Virus record (IMG/VR): IMGVR_UViG_3300023223_000459
Span: 1 to 46,381 of that record
From: a virus
DNA: 46,381 nucleotides
Reading direction: 5' to 3' (one strand)
Of the stretch, positions 29,226 through 38,483 are shown one piece after another. Below the pieces are notes generated by a model. That model was not told the DNA's origin and ran no database searches. It saw only the letters and a list, made by a program, of their open reading frames with translations. The position numbers were made by a program, and so were the translations under genes. Positions within the stretch are counted from its first letter, which is position 1. Every line of letters starts with the position of its first letter.

Positions 29226-32200
29226 TACTCTTGAATCCTCTTAGAACCCTCTCCAGCAAGTTGGGCTGCTCGTCTGAATAATTCCTGCTTTCTGATTTCC
29301 AATTCTCCTAGTTTCTTAGCCCGTTTATCTGGATCCTGTATTCTCAAGGCATTAGTCATTTCGCCAGCAAACCTATTAAGGGATTTTTGCAATTCATTCT
29401 TCTTCTGGCTTTTGACCTCAATTGCTGATAACTGCCGAAACCTCTCTGGGTCTGCCTGCAACACTTTTATCCCTGTAAAAACATCAATAGCTTCTTGAGT
29501 GAAGGATTTCTGCTGCCCCAAGAACCCGCGTCCCTCAGTTTCTAAATTCCTCTGCAGTCTCTTGAAACCAGATCCCAAACCGGGTGTAAGGCTGGGCACT
29601 GCCGTTTCAATAGCAGAACTCATAAAGTTCTCTATCCCATTCTCGCTAAAATCCTGAGAGGCTCCTCCTCTTTGCATAGCAAAACCACTAGTTAGGAAAT
29701 TACCCGCAAAGGTCTTGGCCAATCTAAAAGCTCTTTCGTCTCCATCCTCTAGATCTTCAGGGGCTCTGAAATCAGAGAAGATATCCCCCAGAGGAAAAAT
29801 ATGTGTCAGGTCTACCATCTGAGGTCTACCCTTATCTGTGAACCCGGCCGAGAATGGCACAGGAACCAGGATTTTATTGGGAAACCTATATTGTTTCGGC
29901 ATGGCCTTCTTAGCTTGCTGAATTGACTTTCTATCGGCACCTGTAAGAGACCAGCCCCATTGATGATAGGCGGTTAAACCCCCTATAACACCCGCAAGTC
30001 TCATGGGGTGATTATTGGACAGGAAGGAAAAGTTACGAATAGCCTCCACAGGAAAAGACATATAGGGAGCAATAACAGATTGAACCTTAGGAAACTTTCT
30101 TCCAACTCTCGCTAAGCCAAAAGCCCGGGGAACCTCACTAAATGTAGGAAATGTCCCGGCAACTATTTGCCTGGCGGATGCCTTAGTCATTTGAGATTTG
30201 ACACCACCAAAGGCTCTGCCAGCATCTATGGTGCCCCGAGTCGCTTTCAGATACATGGCTGCTTTGTAGATTGAGTCTGTCCAGGTGAATTTGTTGGCTG
30301 CCAACTTCTCCCCAGAGAATGCTAGGTCCAACATCTTGTCCCATACCCCAGCTAGTTTTCCAGGTCTCCTACCCGTTTCTCTAGCTTCTTCTCTGGCCAG
30401 CTTCTTCAAAATCTGCTTGGTGGGAACATCCACAAAACCCCTACTATAGCCTGACTCGATTAGTTCTCTACCCAGATCACTCTTCGGGTTTCCGAGACCT
30501 TCTGCAGCTAGTCGATACCATTGGACATTCACAGGATTCAAGGGGTTAATGTCGGCAGACATAGCGAAGAAAGAGTTGCCCACAAATGATCTCATGTAGG
30601 ACGGCGGATTACCCACAACCTTGAACAGCTTCATCTTACTGATTAACTTGTCTACCCAGTCATGGCTCATAGTCTCAGACAGAATTACGTCTTCCACAAC
30701 AGCTGCAGTAGAGATGGGCATAGGCTTGCCAATTAGGGGGCCGAGTATTCTCTTCTGAATAGGACTGATATTGGCCGGATTGAATACTGTAAACGCCTCA
30801 TCTGTCACCTCGCTCACAACTGGCAAACTAGCTGCCACCTCGCGCGCAAAATCATTCTGCAGGACAGCCCTTCTAACATGAGATAGTGTGTTAGCCGATG
30901 CCAGAACTCCATCATTTACAAGACCCAAGTATTGTCGAATTGCGGGAGAGAGTTTGGCCCTCTGCAGGAAAGAACTGGTGTTAAGACTTAGTGCTCCAGC
31001 ACCCTCTTCAAGTAGTGGGGAACTAGATGCCCCAAGAGCTTGGTCTAAAATGCTGGCGGACTCCTTCTGGGAAACTCCATTTAGTCGTGAATAGTCTTTG
31101 ACGGCTTCCTGATAGACACTTTGTGGGCCCTTATTTATTTCCCCCGGAATCAGATTGGCTAGGTAACTATTTCTGAGATAAATGTCGGCATTGTTCTCAA
31201 CAATTTCTCTCTCAATAAGCCCCCTGTCTACTGCTTCATAGCCTGCCCCAAGAATCCTACCACGATAGTCTTTCAAAATACTGTGAGCTTCCTTGGACGT
31301 AAGAGCACTAAGGGGGGCATCTCCCCTAAGAACTTGACCTAAGACAAGTCTCTCCGACAATTTAAGTGTCTCTGCCCCAGAGACAGCTAGATCTTCTAGA
31401 GAATTTTCCAACAGAGTCGTATTCGATTGGTATCTGCGAGCAGCACTGACCACCAACTCATTGGAGCCAAACATGCGCGTCACTTCACTTCTTACTACGG
31501 TGGGAATTCTATCGAAGATCTGTCCAGATAAGGCCCTACTGTAATCTTCTGCGAACTCGCCCAATTCAGCTAGATCATGAGTGAAGGGAACCCGGGCACC
31601 TCTAGATCGACCGGCCAGTATTTCCTCTGTCTTCTGGTTAGCGTCTCTGATAATTCTTGCTCTTTGGAGAGGATTCTTTTTGGCAAGGGGATCAAACTCT
31701 GCGCCAATTGCACCCATGGCCCTGATTCTAGCAGACACTCTTTCATTGATTCTAGCCGTAGCGTCTGGAATGCCCCCTCTAGCTGGAGGAGTAATGGCAA
31801 GTCCTCGAGCCCTGCCTGTAATATCCGGAATGTTTGGATTTGTCAGGTCTTCAATCGTGACTAGTCCCAGTCTCAGCCTGTTTAGCATCGTGGGATCTAG
31901 TGTGCCACTGAATCTGAGAATACTCTCTCCGGCTCTCTTGGCCAAACTGACACCACCAGCAATTAGTGCAGGACCAGCAAAACCAATAGCGCCAGCTAAT
32001 CCAATCCTAGCAAGTCTGCCCCCGGCAGTATCTTCTGTTCCTAGGGTGGCACTAATCCCTTCGAGGGTGGCTTGTGTGCCTAGGGCCTCGCCAGTTATTG
32101 CGCCAATTGGTTGGGCCGCACGAGCCTCTGTGAGAGCTGTTCTCAACCCAGATAAAGTCTTAGGAATAGCGGCACCTGCCCGGAGAGCTGGAGCCAATGC

Positions 32201-32761
32201 AATACCCACCTCTACTGGTGCTGTGGCCATTAGAGGGCCAGTAACTTCTCCTGCTGCTTGTGCTGCTGCTGTGAGTGCTTGTGGTATAGCCCCACCTTCT
32301 ACAATTCTCTCTTCGGTGGCCGGGTCAGCAAAGAATGGTGTGTCTCCCGCTACTCCTGGAATACCTCTAGCTGCCGCTGTGGCAAATATGTCTAGACCAG
32401 ACAGTGTGGGGGACTTCTTAGGACTAATGGACTGTTGGCGAATAGCTTCAAGGATCTGTGTAGAGACTGGCTCATCTGCTTGCCTCTGTAAGTTTAGGGC
32501 TCTCTGCCGTAGTGGTTCCTCTTTGAGTTTAAGTTTCTTGAGAGCCTGGGGGCCCTTTTCTCTTAGGGTAGTCAGGGATGCAGCTGTAAGTGCCTGATCC
32601 ACTTGAACAGAGGACAAACCTTCTTGACGAGCGACATCTATTGCACTAGCAAAGACCGGAAAATCCTTAGCTAATTGGGCAAAGGCCTCCTCTTCTGCGC
32701 TAGTGGCAGTCTCTTGCACGACAGCAGTAGCCAGTCTCTGGAATTTATCCGTGTGGGGCAC
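29225..32761 (-). CDS. Large internal virion (DNA-ejection) protein
   Basis: 1178 residues. Ala/Leu-rich helical protein with hydrophobic patches (about 180-275, GLAGAIGFAGPALIAGG) and a conserved-looking block near 880-960 (YMSFPVEAIRNFSFL, then HPMRLAGVIGGLTAYHQWGW). Size, position after the tail-tube genes and amphipathic character resemble T7 gp15/gp16-type ejection proteins that form a channel through the envelope. No lytic transglycosylase motif is seen. Confidence 0.65.
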   Translation of the reverse strand: MPHTDKFQRLATAVVQETATSAEEEAFAQLAKDFPVFASAIDVARQEGLSSVQVDQALTAASLTTLREKGPQALKKLKLKEEPLRQRALNLQRQADEPVSTQILEAIRQQSISPKKSPTLSGLDIFATAAARGIPGVAGDTPFFADPATEERIVEGGAIPQALTAAAQAAGEVTGPLMATAPVEVGIALAPALRAGAAIPKTLSGLRTALTEARAAQPIGAITGEALGTQATLEGISATLGTEDTAGGRLARIGLAGAIGFAGPALIAGGVSLAKRAGESILRFSGTLDPTMLNRLRLGLVTIEDLTNPNIPDITGRARGLAITPPARGGIPDATARINERVSARIRAMGAIGAEFDPLAKKNPLQRARIIRDANQKTEEILAGRSRGARVPFTHDLAELGEFAEDYSRALSGQIFDRIPTVVRSEVTRMFGSNELVVSAARRYQSNTTLLENSLEDLAVSGAETLKLSERLVLGQVLRGDAPLSALTSKEAHSILKDYRGRILGAGYEAVDRGLIEREIVENNADIYLRNSYLANLIPGEINKGPQSVYQEAVKDYSRLNGVSQKESASILDQALGASSSPLLEEGAGALSLNTSSFLQRAKLSPAIRQYLGLVNDGVLASANTLSHVRRAVLQNDFAREVAASLPVVSEVTDEAFTVFNPANISPIQKRILGPLIGKPMPISTAAVVEDVILSETMSHDWVDKLISKMKLFKVVGNPPSYMRSFVGNSFFAMSADINPLNPVNVQWYRLAAEGLGNPKSDLGRELIESGYSRGFVDVPTKQILKKLAREEARETGRRPGKLAGVWDKMLDLAFSGEKLAANKFTWTDSIYKAAMYLKATRGTIDAGRAFGGVKSQMTKASARQIVAGTFPTFSEVPRAFGLARVGRKFPKVQSVIAPYMSFPVEAIRNFSFLSNNHPMRLAGVIGGLTAYHQWGWSLTGADRKSIQQAKKAMPKQYRFPNKILVPVPFSAGFTDKGRPQMVDLTHIFPLGDIFSDFRAPEDLEDGDERAFRLAKTFAGNFLTSGFAMQRGGASQDFSENGIENFMSSAIETAVPSLTPGLGSGFKRLQRNLETEGRGFLGQQKSFTQEAIDVFTGIKVLQADPERFRQLSAIEVKSQKKNELQKSLNRFAGEMTNALRIQDPDKRAKKLGELEIRKQELFRRAAQLAGEGSKRIQE

Positions 32762-33468
32762 TATTCAGTGACTCCGGAGATTGCGTCTAGTATAGCTTTT
32801 TGAAAGGGATTTATACCGCCAGCTTGTGGGGGAGCCTGTGGAACCTGCGCATCTGGGGGTGCTTGCTGGCTAGTAATAGACTCAATTAGACTTCTTAGTC
32901 CAGGATTCTGTGAAGAAAGCTGGTCAAGCATTGCGTCTGCTAGTTTCAGCTGGCTCTGGGCTGTCTGAGCTGCTTGTGGAGTCTGAGGCAAATCGAATAT
33001 ACCTTGTTTCCGAGTAATCACGTCCACAGCATCTTGACGAACCCGAATAGCAGCCAGTAACTGTTCCTGTGGAGATTTACCCGAACCCCCACCAGCTTTG
33101 CGCAACTTGCCGGCAAAATCTGAAGCCTCTTTGAGACTAAGATCCCCAGTAAAGAAATCGGTTCCTAGTTCCTTATTCAAAACTTTGGCCCTTCCCTCAC
33201 CCAGAAGTCTGAGACCTTTACTTGCTTTTGGCAGCGCCTTAATAGCAGATAGTGCCCTTGAAGCTGGAGCCTCCTGCAGCTCTGAAACTAGAGGGGATTC
33301 TGCCCCAGGAATTAACGCCTGGAGCGTATTCTCTCCGAGTGGAGCCAACTGGGCCTCTATGAGTCTTTGCCGCAACTCGTCTTGCCTAGTTTGGCGCTCA
33401 CGCTGTTGGCCTTGCTGCACTCCCTGGAGAAGTCCTTGCCCTGCTGATCCTAAAGTATTAAAACCCAC
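32761..33468 (-). CDS. Internal virion protein, Gln/Ala-rich
   Basis: 235 residues. Starts MGFNTLGSAGQGLLQGVQQG with a Gln/Arg-rich helix, then helical segments and a Pro/Gln-rich linker before INPFQKAILDAISG. Short Gly-rich and Gln-rich proteins of this kind accompany the large ejection protein. It overlaps both neighbours (one base at 32761, 11 bases at 33458). Confidence 0.6.
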   Translation of the reverse strand: MGFNTLGSAGQGLLQGVQQGQQRERQTRQDELRQRLIEAQLAPLGENTLQALIPGAESPLVSELQEAPASRALSAIKALPKASKGLRLLGEGRAKVLNKELGTDFFTGDLSLKEASDFAGKLRKAGGGSGKSPQEQLLAAIRVRQDAVDVITRKQGIFDLPQTPQAAQTAQSQLKLADAMLDQLSSQNPGLRSLIESITSQQAPPDAQVPQAPPQAGGINPFQKAILDAISGVTE

Positions 33469-34258
33469 CTAGTCCTCCGAATAGACTGAAGAGTCCCTGA
33501 TTACCTGCCCCGGAAAATAGCCCCGCTCTCTGTAAAGCCCTCAGTCTGGCCAATTCAATCTGGGGATTTGTTAAACCTGCTCCCGCTTCTGCTTGTGCTC
33601 CCTGAGCACCTTGCCCGCCCGTTGCTGCTGACCCAAAAAGTCCCGGATTTTGAAGACCAAAAATTGTTGAGCCAAACTGCGCTAGCTGAGCATCTCTGCT
33701 TTGAGCCTGTTGTAATTGCTGCTGGAGTTGTTGCACATTTCTCTGTGCCCCAAATAACCCACTTTGGTCTAACTGATTCACCGCATCTTGGGCTGCCTTA
33801 GCAATACCTGACGCCAATGCTGGACCTCGAATTCCCTGGGCAGTCAAGGCTTGTCTGGCAGAAAGAGTGGCCTGTTGAATAATTCTTTCTCTCTCCTTTT
33901 TTCGGGCTTCTTGGGCTTTTTTTTCTGCTGATGCCAAATCGGCCTGCTGGAAGCCTGTGCCAATTCCGGGGATTTGTCGAGCAAAGATACCTAGTCCCTT
34001 ATTAGGCTCAAAGGCTCTTTCTGCACTACGGAAAATGTCTCCAGGACTTTGCCCCCCAAGGAGTCTCCTACTTATATCTCCCCCTCCCGCAAAAAGACCA
34101 AGGCCAGTTCCAGATAGTAAACCTCCGGGAATAATGCCTCCTAAGAGACCTCCTAAGCCGCCAAGCCTAGAAGCCCCAGCGCCTCCTGGCGCAATCTGTC
34201 TACTTAATTCTCCCAGACCAACTGTGCTCAGTAATCCAGGTGCTGCTGCTGCTGCCAT
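33458..34258 (-). CDS. Internal virion protein, Gly/Ala/Gln-rich
   Basis: 266 residues from ATG 34258, which has AAGGAG upstream and overlaps the TAA of the acetyltransferase; the longer reading to 34315 is rejected. The N-terminal 80 residues are a hydrophobic Gly/Leu/Ala-rich run (GGLGGLLGGIIPGGLLSG), followed by a Gln-rich helix (NVQQLQQQLQQAQSRDAQ). This suits a membrane-active ejection protein. Confidence 0.6.
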   Translation of the reverse strand: MAAAAAPGLLSTVGLGELSRQIAPGGAGASRLGGLGGLLGGIIPGGLLSGTGLGLFAGGGDISRRLLGGQSPGDIFRSAERAFEPNKGLGIFARQIPGIGTGFQQADLASAEKKAQEARKKERERIIQQATLSARQALTAQGIRGPALASGIAKAAQDAVNQLDQSGLFGAQRNVQQLQQQLQQAQSRDAQLAQFGSTIFGLQNPGLFGSAATGGQGAQGAQAEAGAGLTNPQIELARLRALQRAGLFSGAGNQGLFSLFGGLGGF

Positions 34259-34749
34259 TAGTAACTCTCCTTCCATAGTTTTACGCTGTAAATCTTCCAC
34301 CCCTTGGAAGTCCATCTAGAAATCTGCCGCTCACTAGCTACTGCTTCCATCTCTTGGATGGGAACTTCAATACCTGTCCTTGCTTCCCAGTCTCTTTTCC
34401 ACTTGAAGAGTTCTTCTCCCATCGATCTTGCCACACCTGCTTTGCGCTTTTCAGGAACCACAATAAGATCATCAACGATAAAATAGTAGCTAGGCCTACC
34501 AAACACCCTAAAACGAATTCCCCCATGTATTGCTCCAATCACTTCTCCCCTATCTTTGGCCACTAACACCACATCATCAGCACTTTGAAGTTGTGCCAGA
34601 AACATTTGAGCAATACCCAATTTTGTGTCGTTCGTAATGTCTATTACTGGATAGGGTTCCTTCATAGTGCTCTGTTCTTCTTCTATTAGTTTAGCCTTCA
34701 TTTCCAAAAGAGGAATCAGGTCTTCGGCTTTTGCTAGACTGATATTCAT
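34258..34749 (-). CDS. GNAT-family acetyltransferase
   Basis: 163 residues. YYFIVDDLIVVPEKRKAGVA with the helix RSMGEELFKWKRDW is motif A of GNAT enzymes (V-x-P-x-x-R-x-x-G-x-[GA]), although the usual second Gly is Ala. It would use acetyl-CoA; the target is unknown. ATG 34749 overlaps the previous stop (TAATG). Embedded between a fibre gene and ejection genes, it could modify a virion protein or ride in the operon for host takeover. Confidence 0.75.
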   Translation of the reverse strand: MNISLAKAEDLIPLLEMKAKLIEEEQSTMKEPYPVIDITNDTKLGIAQMFLAQLQSADDVVLVAKDRGEVIGAIHGGIRFRVFGRPSYYFIVDDLIVVPEKRKAGVARSMGEELFKWKRDWEARTGIEVPIQEMEAVASERQISRWTSKGWKIYSVKLWKESY

Positions 34750-35291
34750 TATCTTACCCACTCATACCAAGCTGATACCCCATCTGAATAGTATCCCGCC
34801 TTAGCGAAAGCTCCCAGTGCAGCGGCCTTAGTGGCGGCATCTTTAGTGCCTGCAACCTCTGACTGGTCTGCACCAGCGGGATCTAACAAGATATTGAAAG
34901 CCCCACTAGACTCATTCTTGAGTATGATTGTATACCCGGCAGGAACACTGGCAGCTAGTGGAAAAGTCACAGTTCTATTGGCTGTAAGTGCTGGAAAGAC
35001 TATGAGTTGATCTCCTGTTTGGAACACGTAATTTGCATCAGCGACTGCAGTCCTATTGAAGGCCATACCTCCACCAGTGACCACAGTATCCGTATAGACT
35101 GTATCAGCCCCAGAATCTGTGGTAGCAGCTGTTCCCGCAATTCTATCTGCTGATAAGCCTGCTACTGGGACATTGGCGTCTCCTATGTTATTATTGACTA
35201 CTGCCGAAACTGCCTGGAAATTCGCCTCAACCTCATCCCCATCTGCTGTAGTAGCATTAGAGAAGATGTTTGGGTAATTTAGTGTTGCCAT
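34749..35291 (-). CDS. Tail fibre-like or decoration protein
   Basis: 180 residues. MATLNYPNIFSNATTADGDE, then VEANFQAVSAVVNN, opens like phage tail-fibre or baseplate-associated proteins. The centre is beta-rich (LTANRTVTFPLAASVPAGYT) and the end is WYEWVR, common in short fibre proteins. It follows the tail-tube genes directly. Confidence 0.6.
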   Translation of the reverse strand: MATLNYPNIFSNATTADGDEVEANFQAVSAVVNNNIGDANVPVAGLSADRIAGTAATTDSGADTVYTDTVVTGGGMAFNRTAVADANYVFQTGDQLIVFPALTANRTVTFPLAASVPAGYTIILKNESSGAFNILLDPAGADQSEVAGTKDAATKAAALGAFAKAGYYSDGVSAWYEWVR

Positions 35292-37264
35292 TACGTGGCC
35301 TTCCTATTGATAATCTGAGAGCGAAATTTGACATCTGAAATAGCTAGTCTTCCGTCACTCTCTTCTTCTAGCTTGAATTGGAATATTCTTCCTCTAAGTC
35401 GTCCAGGACTCCTCTCAGTATTAAGCGTAAAACTTTCCTTGGCTGCAGTCCAAAGCGCACTGCCCCACTGAAAACCTCCCCATAAAGTGCCCGGCGCTGA
35501 GATTGGGGTAACGAATTGCTGCCCTTGAGTGACCTGATTACTTGTGGAATGGACTTCCACTGTGGTTGTGACTGTAGTGTTTTTGGTCGTCGCGATTCCC
35601 TCATCGATGGCCTTGAATACCTTTTCGGTGTGCGCGTCGCCGTGATCAATCTGTGGGCTTTTTGCCAATACTTTGATGTCTTGGCCATCATCCGTGTAGA
35701 GGTTTCTTTTCGAGACTTGGAATATTTTTGGTGCATTTGCAGAAGCTCCGAATACTTCATCATTATCAAGAGGACCCTTGGCTATAGTAAAGTCACTTAT
35801 AGCTTGTCCCTTATGATCACCACTCCATTTGGTTCCAAAATCACGCTCCTGTGGATTGAGGTTTCTGAGATCTGCCCAGAATTGGACAGTAGGCACGATA
35901 GCTCCTAATATATCCCGAGTCGGAATACTGAGCTTATAGAAACCCTGTTCATAGACTGCCGCAGCCCTTGAAAGTTGGTGCAGTGTGAGATTACGCAAGT
36001 AGGGTCTAATGGCACTCCCAATATCTAGGGGTCTCATAGCCACTGGATCTATCAGGTAAATTGTCTTATCAGTGCCCACGAAGACAACTCCTTTGGGAGT
36101 TCTCTCTACTGCTTTAGGGGCTGTGGTGCCCACATTTCCAGAAGAGATAGTTCTGAAAGATGTAATACTCTCATCCTCTTCTACTGGGGGCAGACCATCA
36201 AAGATCACTACCTTCTTGCGAGTGAAGGCTACTAACTGGCCCTTAATACCTTGGGCATCTGTTTGAGCTGTCATGATCTCTACTGCTGTAATAGGCTCGT
36301 CTAAAGAATCACCTACCTGAACAATTGCCCCAGCACCAAGAATGCTAGAATCAAACTGATTACAGAAGCCAAGACTATGGATGTGAGCTGTATCTGAAGA
36401 ACTGGATCCTGCACCCACAATCTTATTGAACCCGCCTAAGACTAGACTTCCATTATAGATAGTGAGATCTCGCACTTCAGTTGGGACAAAGAATTCGTCA
36501 TTACCAGCCTGCCTATCAGTTTGCTTCTCATACATAATAGGTCTGACTACAGCAGCTGCTTTAAGATTCCAAATATTGCCAGATACAACTGGGTTTACTG
36601 TAAGAGCAAAGAGGCCATCTATTTGGTTCGTGACAAACGCATTGGTAGCCGAAAAACCGACCGTAGGAGAACTAGGATTTCCCCCAATAAACATTTGCTG
36701 ATCAGAGCCATACTCTTGGAAAGCCCAGACACCATCAACTACCGTAGTGACAGCATTAGCTTCCCGAGATAGAATCTGAATCTTAGGAGCCGCTAGTGAC
36801 CTGTCTACAAGGAAGATCTCATCTGGAACACCAGCTATTGTAACGCCAAAGTCCTTAAGAAGATCCAGGAAGTTACTTGGAGCCCTTCCCATAGCTATAG
36901 CGCCCATCAGGGTAGCCACAGGGGCTCCTCTAAACGTCAGGGTGTCTAGTCCTACTATGTGATCAGCGATGATAACAGGAGTTAGAGTGAAAGGATTGAT
37001 CTTTGTGAAAGAGAAACCCGTAAAACCATTTCCTGAAAGTAGTGTAATTGTGAAGCCTGGGGCCAGATCATCATTCTGATCATAGCGAGTTTCTACCTGA
37101 TTGAAGGCTACAACTGAGCCTTCTCGTTTCACTAATCTACCGGGAACCCTACCATAGAAATTGGTGAGTCTTTGCCAGGATGACGGAGCGCGCACGCGCG
37201 TATCTACTTCTAGGTCAACCCCATCGAAGATACGGAAACTGAAAGAGACATCTCCCTTGGCCAC
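35291..37264 (-). CDS. Tail tubular protein B-like (nozzle)
   Basis: 657 residues, beta-rich. It follows the tail adaptor, and the opening FDGVDLEVDTRVRAPSSWQRLTN plus NFYGRVPGRLVKREG fits the long tail stabilisation or nozzle proteins of podoviruses. Inner repeats of the form YNGSLVLGGFNKI suggest beta-propeller blades. GTG 37264 overlaps the stop of the upstream gene. Confidence 0.65.
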   Translation of the reverse strand: MAKGDVSFSFRIFDGVDLEVDTRVRAPSSWQRLTNFYGRVPGRLVKREGSVVAFNQVETRYDQNDDLAPGFTITLLSGNGFTGFSFTKINPFTLTPVIIADHIVGLDTLTFRGAPVATLMGAIAMGRAPSNFLDLLKDFGVTIAGVPDEIFLVDRSLAAPKIQILSREANAVTTVVDGVWAFQEYGSDQQMFIGGNPSSPTVGFSATNAFVTNQIDGLFALTVNPVVSGNIWNLKAAAVVRPIMYEKQTDRQAGNDEFFVPTEVRDLTIYNGSLVLGGFNKIVGAGSSSSDTAHIHSLGFCNQFDSSILGAGAIVQVGDSLDEPITAVEIMTAQTDAQGIKGQLVAFTRKKVVIFDGLPPVEEDESITSFRTISSGNVGTTAPKAVERTPKGVVFVGTDKTIYLIDPVAMRPLDIGSAIRPYLRNLTLHQLSRAAAVYEQGFYKLSIPTRDILGAIVPTVQFWADLRNLNPQERDFGTKWSGDHKGQAISDFTIAKGPLDNDEVFGASANAPKIFQVSKRNLYTDDGQDIKVLAKSPQIDHGDAHTEKVFKAIDEGIATTKNTTVTTTVEVHSTSNQVTQGQQFVTPISAPGTLWGGFQWGSALWTAAKESFTLNTERSPGRLRGRIFQFKLEEESDGRLAISDVKFRSQIINRKAT

Positions 37265-37950
37265 TAGAAATTAATTCCAAGATCAAAAAAGACTGAGGGC
37301 TCCATCTCTAGCTGAATAGCATTGGATCTTCCTCTGGTATCAATATTGGCTGCTACTGCCTGAACCATCTTGTCTCGCATCTGCTCAAAGATACGGGTCT
37401 CTATGATTTCAGAGTCATACTGCTTAGAGAAAGTGGCTATTGCCTGGACAAGTGATTGGGAATCTGGCCAATCAGGAATCAGGGGATCTCCCCCTACTCC
37501 GATTGCAATTGGGTCTGGCTGCCGGAAATACCACAAAGTTCCTGAGACGGATGTGGCCGGAGTAGGCACTAGAAGAACCGAAGTTCCATTGGGATTCACA
37601 GCATAGACTTCTGGCTCAGCAGTATTTCCACTTTCAGCCTCTTGCAGACTGCGTCTCTCTAACTGGGTGTGGTCTCTCTCTACTAAGAAGTTGGGTGTGT
37701 CATTAAGTCGAATGTTCGCCACAGCGCCGCGCCTAAGATCAGCAATAGTAGTAAGATCAATATTAGCGCCAGAACTGGTAAAAGTAGTAGAAACCCGCAG
37801 AAATGGCCAATCATGCGCAGCATAAAGCTGGTCCAAGAAACCATTGAGGAAATGCCCTGCTTCAGTAAAGATTTGAGGATTGCCGGCAAGTTCCAGTCCT
37901 CTTTTGATAATTTCTCCTCTATTGAAAATACCATCCTGAGCTACAGCCAT
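37264..37950 (-). CDS. Tail tubular protein A-like (tail adaptor)
   Basis: 228 residues. FNRGEIIKRGLELAGN at the start, LYAAHDWPFLRV, an LRRGAVANIRLND segment and GTLWYFRQPDP match T7 gp11/P22 gp4-like tail adaptor proteins. It would join the portal to the nozzle at 35291. Confidence 0.7.
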   Translation of the reverse strand: MAVAQDGIFNRGEIIKRGLELAGNPQIFTEAGHFLNGFLDQLYAAHDWPFLRVSTTFTSSGANIDLTTIADLRRGAVANIRLNDTPNFLVERDHTQLERRSLQEAESGNTAEPEVYAVNPNGTSVLLVPTPATSVSGTLWYFRQPDPIAIGVGGDPLIPDWPDSQSLVQAIATFSKQYDSEIIETRIFEQMRDKMVQAVAANIDTRGRSNAIQLEMEPSVFFDLGINF

Positions 37951-37964
37951 ACGGCCCTCCTAGA

Positions 37965-38405
37965 CTATCCGATTTGAAACTTCGCAGTGTCTTCAAATTC
38001 ACCTCGGTCAGTTCGCTGTTCGTGAACTCTGCGTCTCTCTAGACGAGAATGAATTACGTGAAACTCATACGTGGTGAGGCGCTTCATGCGCGTTTTCTTT
38101 TGGTTGCCAAGACCCTTGACATTCTTAGCCTCAGAACCCAAATCAACTACCCAGAAATAACCCTCATACTTAAGGTTATTTATTTTGACCAACTTCTCTT
38201 TAGGGATGAATACCCTATTCACGACTGGGTTACCCTCAAAATCTACATGATCTTGAAACAGGAAATTTCTATCAGGAATTAGTGGCACTTCGGGAGACTT
38301 CGGCTCATCAGTCTTAGCTTCCTGAACAGGTTCCCGAGAATCTTTCTGGGGTTCCGGCGAGTCTTTTTTGGGTTCTGATACTTGGTCTTTCTTTTCTTTG
38401 TCCAT
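37965..38405 (-). CDS. Hypothetical charged virion-region protein
   Basis: 146 residues from ATG 38405 (GAGGG upstream); a GTG at 38456 would add 17. The first 45 residues are a Pro/Glu/Lys/Asp-rich disordered tail, followed by a folded part (KINNLKYEGYFWVV, RMKRLTTYEFHVI) and a basic end. It lies between capsid and tail adaptor, where head-completion proteins are found. Confidence 0.6.
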   Translation of the reverse strand: MDKEKKDQVSEPKKDSPEPQKDSREPVQEAKTDEPKSPEVPLIPDRNFLFQDHVDFEGNPVVNRVFIPKEKLVKINNLKYEGYFWVVDLGSEAKNVKGLGNQKKTRMKRLTTYEFHVIHSRLERRRVHEQRTDRGEFEDTAKFQIG

Positions 38406-38483
38406 GTGTCCCTCAATGTAAGGCTCCCCCCGAGAGTCAGATGACCTTTCGACCACCTAACCCTGGGAGGGACCTATTAATTA

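Noticed and set aside
31581-32597. A 338-codon plus-strand open frame
   Set aside because: It lies wholly antisense to the 1178-residue ejection-type gene, has repetitive Ala/Pro/Ser composition and no ribosome site; it is a shadow of the other strand's codon usage.
37188-37200. Alternating GCGCGCACGCGCG tract
   Set aside because: It lies within the nozzle-like gene and encodes part of an ordinary RVRA stretch; it could adopt Z-DNA but nothing suggests a role.
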